Assembly: GCA_907165275.2 (NCBI GenBank)
Contig: OU015673.1
Span: forward strand, 325,001-389,000
Length of the DNA: 64,000 nucleotides
Direction of reading: 5' to 3'
Source of the DNA: Zygaena filipendulae
Taxonomy: Eukaryota; Arthropoda; Insecta; Lepidoptera; Zygaenidae
In this document: positions 57,074-64,000 of the stretch, one piece after another
How positions within the stretch are numbered: the stretch's first letter is position 1
How the letters are laid out: the number at the start of each line of letters is the position of its first letter
Translations under genes and position numbers: made by a program
The notes under the pieces: generated by a model
Database searches by the model: none
Told to the model about the DNA's origin: nothing
What the model saw: only the letters and a program-made list of their open reading frames with translations

Positions 57074-57235
57074 TACCCCGGAAACAAGCTTATTTTGGAG
57101 TTCCCGCGGGAATTGCGAGATGAAAAGGATCCTTTTCCCTTTTCTGTACCCCTGACAACGTGTATGCAAAACTTTATGAGTTAAGGCCTGAGCGTAACAA
57201 ACAGACTCGCATTCGCGTTAATAACACTAGTTACG
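57070..57235 (-). mobile_element. Helitron-like element
   Basis: Joined directly to the shortened MITE: TTTTGGAGTTCCCGCGGG, TCTGTACCCCTGACAACG, AACAAACAGACTCGC. Confidence 0.6.
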
Positions 57236-58169
57236 ATTACGTCACATGCTTTTATAATTTGTACGGCTACAAATGACTGGGATTTAGTACCAGCTACAAA
57301 TAACGGAAAAAAAGCAATGTTTTTCGGTGTTTTACTACAGTAGGTAGAGCTTATCTAAGCTACAATGACACGCCCCTCCATCGGGCATACGCACACGCAC
57401 AACCGTTAAAATATCGATACGACACATATACATCCAGTGTTGCCATTCGTCCTCAGTTGCCGCATAGTGTCGCCGCACTCACACTATTAAAGAGATATTA
57501 TCAATACATGATATCGCACATCTAAAACTGCTTATTGAGTAGTGTGGCGCGTCATTTTAATTTACATAAGCTCTACACGTAGGTATTTACTGTAGAGTGT
57601 AGTAAATATAACGGAAAGTTAAATGTTTGCTTATTACGAAAATGACAGATAGTACTTATAAAACAGATGAGAAAAATCCTTTTTCACTACTCATACTCGG
57701 AAAGTAGGTCTGAAGTTGCCTGAGAAGCGGGTTGAAAGTAACCCTTTTTAGGCCTTGGGAGAATCGCTTTCAACTGACAACTGTCAAATTATTAAAAAAA
57801 AACTAGGTCTATTTTTACATTTTTATTGAACCATGTTCCAACTTTCTATACAGTCAGCGCGATTTAAAATTGAAATAACGTAAAGTTTAAGTAGGTATTA
57901 ATTAAAATAAAATTCACTTATTTTTTCTTTAGCTAATTACTATTTTTATTTTGACTTTCCTTGCATTCGTAATGAAAAGCACAGTGTCATCCTCGGGAGA
58001 AAGACTTGTTTAGTACCTCGACCTTGACTCGACTTGTTTAGTAACCCCGTCTCGGGCCTAAATAAGTTACTTTCACCCCTAGGATAACAATGTACTATTT
58101 CGTACCTAGCTACGTATATAATTACTCAACTTTAGTTACAATATAATGTCTGTATAGCGATCGGAACGG
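57236..58169. other. intron-like DNA, nothing recognised
   Basis: No repeat relative within the window and no exon seen. Confidence 0.5.
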
Positions 58170-58420
58170 GATAGCTTTGTAAATATGAAACGGTCCGCGA
58201 TAGTGACGCTGCGTCGCGTCGGCCGTCGGCCCATCAAAGCCTTCCTACCCTAGCTCCAATTTCCGCTCAGATGAGTTGCTAACACATTTATACCGGAAGC
58301 CGCACCCCCCTCCCCGCTCGCGCCGCACTATCCCCGCCGGGATCCGATCTCCGTCCGGTAGATTACATTGTATCGGCGGAGTGTGATGACCCGAGCGGTA
58401 CGCTGCACTGAGTTATCACA
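58170..58420. other. CG-rich unique patch
   Basis: CpG-rich stretch with CGCTGCGTCGCGTCGGCC and CCCCCCTCCCCGCTCGCGCC. No coding frame; no paired splice sites I trust. Confidence 0.3.
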
Positions 58421-59067
58421 CTAAACTGATTAGGGTTTAATTATAATTTTCATTTTGTATTAACCGTTATTATTAGCACTTCGACTACGACCAGGCTCCA
58501 ACGATGTGGAAAGCTATCGGTTCATTTCCAACGTCGCAATGCAACGGTACAATTTCAGACTCATGCCTGTGAGTTCTATTTTTATCTAAGCGAAACCGCG
58601 GGTTTAAATAAAAAGATTTATTTCGAAAACTAAAAAACATGCTTTAAGAGTAAACTGAGCAAAAAAGTTAGGACTCCAAGGTTATAAGAGTCTAGGAATA
58701 TAAACGTTCTCAAGACTAATGTATTTGTAGACATTATAGGTAGATACTCAAATTTTAATAGGGCACAGAAGAACATGGAATTAGAAGAAAGAAGAAAGAA
58801 GCAACGTTAGCTCATAGATGTGAAATTGACTCTAGTAGGGAGTCCGTCCTCCGTGCGACTCCCTAATCGAGTCAGGTTGACTTCTTTGAGGCTTTCTCTA
58901 CACAAGTGAAGCGGAAGAATCAAGAACTGTTCATAAAAAGTAATTTTTAGTCATTTTATTATTTTTGCAACTTCTTTGTAATGTATTATTTTCGTTTTGC
59001 CTTTGGTTCAAGCTTCTAAAATTGACAGCATCGTATATTCAAAATCATAATTATTATTGTACCTACT

Positions 59068-59370
59068 AGCTGTTGTCAGCGGTTTCACCCGCGGAAATTT
59101 CGGAGATCCCGCAAGAATTCTGAGATGCAATGCACCCTTTTTGTACCCCTGACAATATGTACCTAACTATGGAAAATTTAATGATATTTCACTGGTGTTA
59201 ATTTCGGACATCCCGCGGGAATTCCGGCATAAAAAGTAGCTTTTGTCCATCTCTGTACCTGTGTACAAAATTTCATGATGATCGGTTGAGCCGTTAAGGC
59301 GTGAAAGCGTAACAGACAGACAGATAGAACATAGAGTTACTTTCGCATTTTTAATATTAGTAGGGATAGA
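59068..59370 (-). mobile_element. two tandem Helitron-like copies
   Basis: First copy CTAGCTGTTGTCAGCGGTTT to about 59165; second from about 59200 (GGACATCCCGCGGGAATTCC) to TTAATATTAGTAGGGA at 59367. Same direction, so one is probably an older copy with a later one beside it. Confidence 0.7.
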
Positions 59371-60012
59371 GTAGACTACATAAGTTACGTTCCAAGCGTG
59401 CCACAGTGAAGCTATATTGCACCTGTACTGACGTAGACGTGTGTTGTCTATTTCAGTGAATTAAAAAATAAGGAGAAGAAAAGCTTAGTTGAGTTAATCC
59501 CATATCTATATAGAAAGTTTTAATTACTTTACCTTTGTAACGAAATAGAATGCGTGGTTTTAAACTATTATAGTTACTTGTGTAATCTACTCTATTTCTG
59601 ATAAAACGTTAATAAAAACTTGTGTTTATCTAAGTGTCTCCATCAAAGTGAAGTAGAGTTTACATTGTAAATATTTCGCGTCTTTTTCATTTTTATTGCC
59701 ATCTGTACTTCAACTTTGTACAACTTGTTATTTAAGCGTCTGGTGCCACGCTAATGAGATCTCCGAGGGATGCCAGCTATAAAAAAGTGCCTTTTTTGTA
59801 ATATTAAATTCATATCTGGCTACAGAGAAAGATCGCATGCCAATTGGAGATTAAATAAAAGAGGATTGTGTTGGATATTTTCTGCTACAATTTTATTTTT
59901 ATTAAGGTCCTTATTTGCCAATTTACCATTACCGTTCGCTAGCAACCCAAATTGGTGCAAAGGGCTGAACTAAATTATGTTTTATTGCTGTTAAAGATAC
60001 TTTTTGTGGAAA

Positions 60013-60085
60013 ATTTCTTACTATTATATAAATGTGAATATGATTTTATTCGTTTGTTTAGTAACTAAGCTTTCACGCTTTGTCG
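60013..60085 (+). mobile_element. Helitron-like 5' fragment
   Basis: TTACTATTATATAAATGTG with ATTCGTTTGTTTAGTAAC and CTTTCACGC; nothing after. Confidence 0.45.
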
Positions 60086-60783
60086 GATCGATTTTGACGG
60101 ACGGATTTTGTAAACTCGTTCTCTGGGACTCAGAAAAAGAATATGTGTTATATATACGAGACATAATATTGTACATATATAGGTAATAGGTATACGTATT
60201 ATGCAGCCTTACACCTTTCAAGCATTAATATTTATTTATTTATGTAGGTACGTATTTATTTATTCAAAGTACAACACTTAACTTATTGACAGAATGACAT
60301 ACTTACTTAACTTATTCATATTAGTAATTAAGAAAGAAAATAAGTAACTAAAACTGATTAGAAATAGGAAATAGATTTGAATCACAAATTTTATTGTAGG
60401 TATGATTTTATATTTCTATTTTATATACATATGGTGTAAATCTAAAGAATAACTGTGCCACCATACGGTAAAAATAAAAAATTTGACTGAAAATATATAC
60501 TATCGTTTTTCAGCTAAATATACCCATAGTACGTCTCGCTTCCTGACGTGAAACAACTTGCTAACAGCAAAGATATTTCCCTACCAATTAATCAGCGATA
60601 AGTGAGTCAATGAAAAGTTTCACTTCCGAAATAGTTACATTTTTCATTTTATTTTCTGTAAAAAAAATTAAGCTTTTTTTTCTTATTTTAAAAAGAAACT
60701 GCAACAAAGTATCTGTAAATAAACCTTTGAATAGCGCTTGGGGATTATAAAAAAAATAAATAGATCTTCTATCTCTGAACAAA

Positions 60784-60840
60784 AATGCAGAAGCCAATAC
60801 ATTTAGGGCGCATTGGCAACATTACACGACGATTCGGAAA
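60784..60840. repeat. short relative of 52405-52465
   Basis: AAAATGCAGAAGCCAATACA and TGGCAACATTACACGACG align with the start of the 52385 patch. Confidence 0.45.
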
Positions 60841-61589
60841 TCGAACGCGAACGGACTCCTTTGGGAAATTAGTACAGGAGCCCGAATTCACGAGCACTGT
60901 GTAACAAGAAACGACGTTCAGATATCAAATAGATCCGTCCATATAGCTAATGGTAACGTGAAACGGAACGTTCTTTAGTCTAGTTTTGACATGTGCATAT
61001 TTTGCGTGTTGAAATATTTAGAAGAGTAGTTATTTTGTTGATTTGAAAATCTACGGAAAGTTGACATTAATAATATTAACATGTTTTCCCACAAACATTG
61101 TTAATAACACCAGAATTCAACGCAAAACATTTCAGCTCAATATAATAAAGTGGTGAAGTAGTACTTTACATCTCGAATGTTGGAATCCCGAAATTTACCT
61201 CAATGCAATCGTGAGAAACAGCTTGAATTGAATAATGACGTGTAGAAATAATCTATGAAAAATTCATACATTAAACCTCAATAAGAATGAAGAATTGATT
61301 TTTAAATCTTTGTTATATGATTTTCTTAGGTCAAAACTTAAAATGGAAAGGAATTTAATTAGAGTACTAAGTGTCTAAAAACTAACACGTATCAAGTTGA
61401 TAGACTTCATCTTCTATCGAGTATGATGAGGGCTGGCGTTACTTAATGAAGTCACGTTCCGTTCCACGAAGTTAGTATAGACACTTTGTTTCAATTAATT
61501 AATACTAGCTCCACGACTGGACAGACAGACACCTGACGAGAATAACACAAGTTTGATAAATTTCTTCATTTTTATTATTAATATATTAA

Positions 61590-61892
61590 TCTATATAATA
61601 AAAATGAATCGCCAAATGTGTTTGCTAAGCGCATAACTTCCAAACGACTACACCAAATCGGATAATTGTTTTTTTTTGTGTTCGTTATTGTCAAGACAAG
61701 GTTTATATAAAAGAAGTTTGGAGTTCCTGCGGGAATCCCGAAACTCACGCGGGTGAATCTCCGAAACGGTTGGACCGATATTGACGGGACTTTCAGTGCT
61801 AATTAGCTGATGTTGTAATGAATACATTAGGCTACTTTGGAGATCCTGCTAATTCCGCAAATTGCGCGAGTGAAACCGCGGGGCACAGCTAG
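61590..61892 (+). mobile_element. Helitron-like element, long subfamily, complete copy
   Basis: Runs from TCTATATAATAAAAATG to ACAGCTAG, TC at the 5' end and CTAG at the 3' end, with A before and T after, as Helitrons insert between A and T. A CG-rich inverted stretch (CGCGAG...CCGCGG) lies close to the 3' end. Confidence 0.78.
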
Positions 61893-62964
61893 TTAGATAT
61901 AATAATGTTATTGTTTGACAATCTGTAGTATTAAATATGATTTTCTTAGTATAATATTTGAGATAAATTGTGTAGTATAATAAAATTTTAAGTTTAAGAT
62001 TGTACAATTTTGCTACCAACAATACAATTTTAATGTGCAACTAGTACCTACCTATGTATTTACGAAGAACCTTTCAGGAGTGAGTTGTTTCTTTTTGTAA
62101 TGAATGAATTTTTAAAAGTAAGAAAAGCAAATTTTCTAGGTATATTTTATTTAAACAAGTATTTTTTCGATAAAAATTGCAGCCTTTATGATACGGTCTA
62201 CACAACTAAATAGTTAGGGACTTATAACTAAAAATAATAATTTGGCATTAGTTATTTTGTTATAATTCTTATTGTAGAACTCGTAGAAGGGCCAGTTAGT
62301 AAAAATGCGTAGTGCTCTTGCGACGGAGATTTATTGGAGACCTTTAATTTGACATTGAATGCATAGGCATAGACAGTAAATATTTCATAGACAATATTTT
62401 TTACTTTAATGTTTCCAACATACTCCCAACAACAACAAATGCTTCGATCTTGAGTGGACTGTATGAGGAACGTTTGGGTTCAAAGTGCTAATCTGGATGG
62501 ATTGTTGTTAACAGCTCTGCTAGAGACATCAAGTTTGACTTTTGTTATGCAAACAATTAATTGAATAAACCACTTATTTCTATGCACAGCTTTCTTAATT
62601 ATTTGCCCTATGTATTGCTTACAATCCTTGCTATTTTATCGTTACACTTAAAATTGATAGTAAATATTGTAAGTATTTGCTATAAGTATAAAACAAGGTA
62701 TACAATTGGTAAGTTTTAAAGTACATCGGTAAGTATAATTATACTATGCTTAGATTTGGTACATTGAAGTGGATTATGCTTACAAATTATATAATTTAAT
62801 TTTGATGTATGAGTAGTTAGGTACACTTACACTTAGGGTGTATTTATGAGCGTAAATCCTTATTGACTGTAGTATTATTATTTACTACAGTAACTACTTC
62901 TACATAACATAATCAATGATATTACATATAACTATTTTGATACTGAAAGTTAATTTACATTAAT
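61893..62964. other. AT-rich DNA between a Helitron and the BEL remnant
   Basis: May include decayed 3' parts of the BEL remnant, but no LTR or domain can be read. Confidence 0.45.
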
Positions 62965-64000
62965 TTAATTTACTGGTAAGATACATTTATTGATAGATTT
63001 AGAATTCGTTAAGTTATACAATGCAATTAATTCGTTATTTACTCCTTTGTGAGTAGATTGATTATCACACCAAACATCGGTAGGTACATTTCGCCTAGCT
63101 ATAAACCTTTTAAAACCTGCCAAGAAAGTGTCTGTGGAAAGGTCAGAGACCAATTCTAAATGTATAGCCTTTGTTGCAAAACATACGTAAATAATGAAAT
63201 GTAGGCTTTAGTTTGAAGAACGCTTCTTACGCGAGATTGTTTGACTAAGATAGGACCAGCAAAATCTATACCTACTTTTTGGAATGGTCGACTCATATTG
63301 ACTCTGTCAGGAGGTAAAGATTCCATCAGCTGCTGGGCTGTGAGAGCCTTGAAACGAAAGCATGTTAAACATTTATTTATGACACTTTTAATAGAACGCA
63401 AACCATTTATTAACCAGTAGCGTTGATTGAGGCTGCTCAGAACAAGCTTTTGACCAGCATGTAGCAGCTTTAAGTGTTCATTATGAATTATTAAACGAGT
63501 GACGATAGACTCTTTTGGCAATATGATTTGATGCTTTTGAGCATAAGGTAAATTAGATCGTTGCAGTCTACCACCTACTCTTAGTAAACCTTTATTATCT
63601 AAAAATGGGTTAAGCCCTTTAATATTTGAATTTATAGCTTGACTATTTCGAAGAGATTTAATTTCTTTATAAAAATATTTATATTGCTCATGTTTAATGA
63701 GAATAAGCAAGGCACTGTTGCGTTCCGCAACTGTAATAAAGTTTTGCTTATTTTTAACACTATTTTTCCTAATATTGTTGCAAAAACGTAAAACGTATGC
63801 AAGTATGCGTTGAGCTTTATTAATGTTAGAGTGCTTATTAATAAATGTGTCTAGAAATACCTCTTTAGCGCTGTGCGATACTGCACAAGCCGTCCCGCTC
63901 AACACAGCTGGCTTTGTCTCTGGTAAGTCTATTTGTACTTCAAAACTACAATCAGAACTAAAATCATAGTCAGAGTTAGACATGACCTGAGGTCCAGACC
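62965..64000 (-). pseudogene. decayed Pao/BEL polyprotein fragment (integrase region), cut by window edge
   Basis: A minus-strand frame enters from beyond the window, where the text before residue MSNSDYDF (SGPQV) resembles the block before BEL integrase. It runs through an HHCC zinc-binding domain (HNEHLKLLHAG...CLTC) and the first catalytic block, VGIDFAGP. Near 63180 the reading frame shifts by one base, and the continuation (LSTDTFLAGFKRF) lies in another frame ending at 62965. There the second catalytic block reads WCDNQSTHKG rather than SDNGTNF, and no third catalytic E follows. It is an inactive copy of a different BEL family from the intact one. No LTR was found. Confidence 0.85.

Noticed and set aside
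41682..64000. A following complexin exon
   Set aside because: Searched by eye for an AG followed by codons for YNIKKKEE and for the C-terminal part; lysine-rich runs near 58790 and 59470 do not fit in frame or splice context.

Overview
This window is nuclear DNA from an insect, almost certainly a moth or butterfly (Lepidoptera). It is AT-rich and littered with short Helitron-like elements whose CG-rich 3' hairpins read roughly CCCGCGG...CCGCGGG and which end in CTAG. It carries Pao/BEL and CR1/jockey-type retrotransposons and tRNA-derived SINEs, with almost no host coding sequence. All clade and organism calls are from recognition of motifs; no search was run.

The one host exon I am confident of lies at 41518-41681 (+). 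It encodes 54 residues of complexin (cpx), the SNARE-binding regulator of synaptic vesicle fusion, with good splice sites at both ends (phase 1 in, phase 0 out). Most of the window is therefore probably cpx intron. A possible alternative first coding exon lies at about 11836-12151 (+): a TATA/Inr-like core promoter, stops in frame, then a short ATG exon with a perfect donor. Its phase fits the complexin exon 29 kb downstream. No other complexin exon was found.

Layout: 1-11700 is intron-like DNA with Helitron pieces, SINE and LINE tails, a 183-bp-arm foldback element (5873-6320) and a MITE carrying cAMP-response-element octamers. 11700-12200 is the candidate promoter and first exon. 12200-29300 has more MITEs and Helitron fragments, including a Helitron inserted inside a MITE. 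29352-29802 is a solo LTR with a 4-bp target duplication. 30516-31299 holds two MITEs. 33580-40490 is a complete 6.9-kb Pao/BEL retrotransposon (minus strand) with apparently identical 436-bp LTRs, a 5-bp target duplication and an uninterrupted 1749-residue polyprotein, sitting inside a MITE whose relative lies 2.3 kb away. The complexin exon follows about 1 kb later. 42131 to about 47400 is a largely intact CR1/jockey-type LINE (minus strand) with ORF1 (zinc finger, coiled coil, RNA-binding) and ORF2 (endonuclease, reverse transcriptase). 47600-62900 is intron-like repeat mosaic. 62965-64000 is a frameshifted remnant of a second, different BEL element running off the window edge.

The genes do not form a pathway. 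The picture is a long neuronal-gene intron acting as a nesting ground for transposons, with both large retroelements antisense to the host gene and close to its exon.
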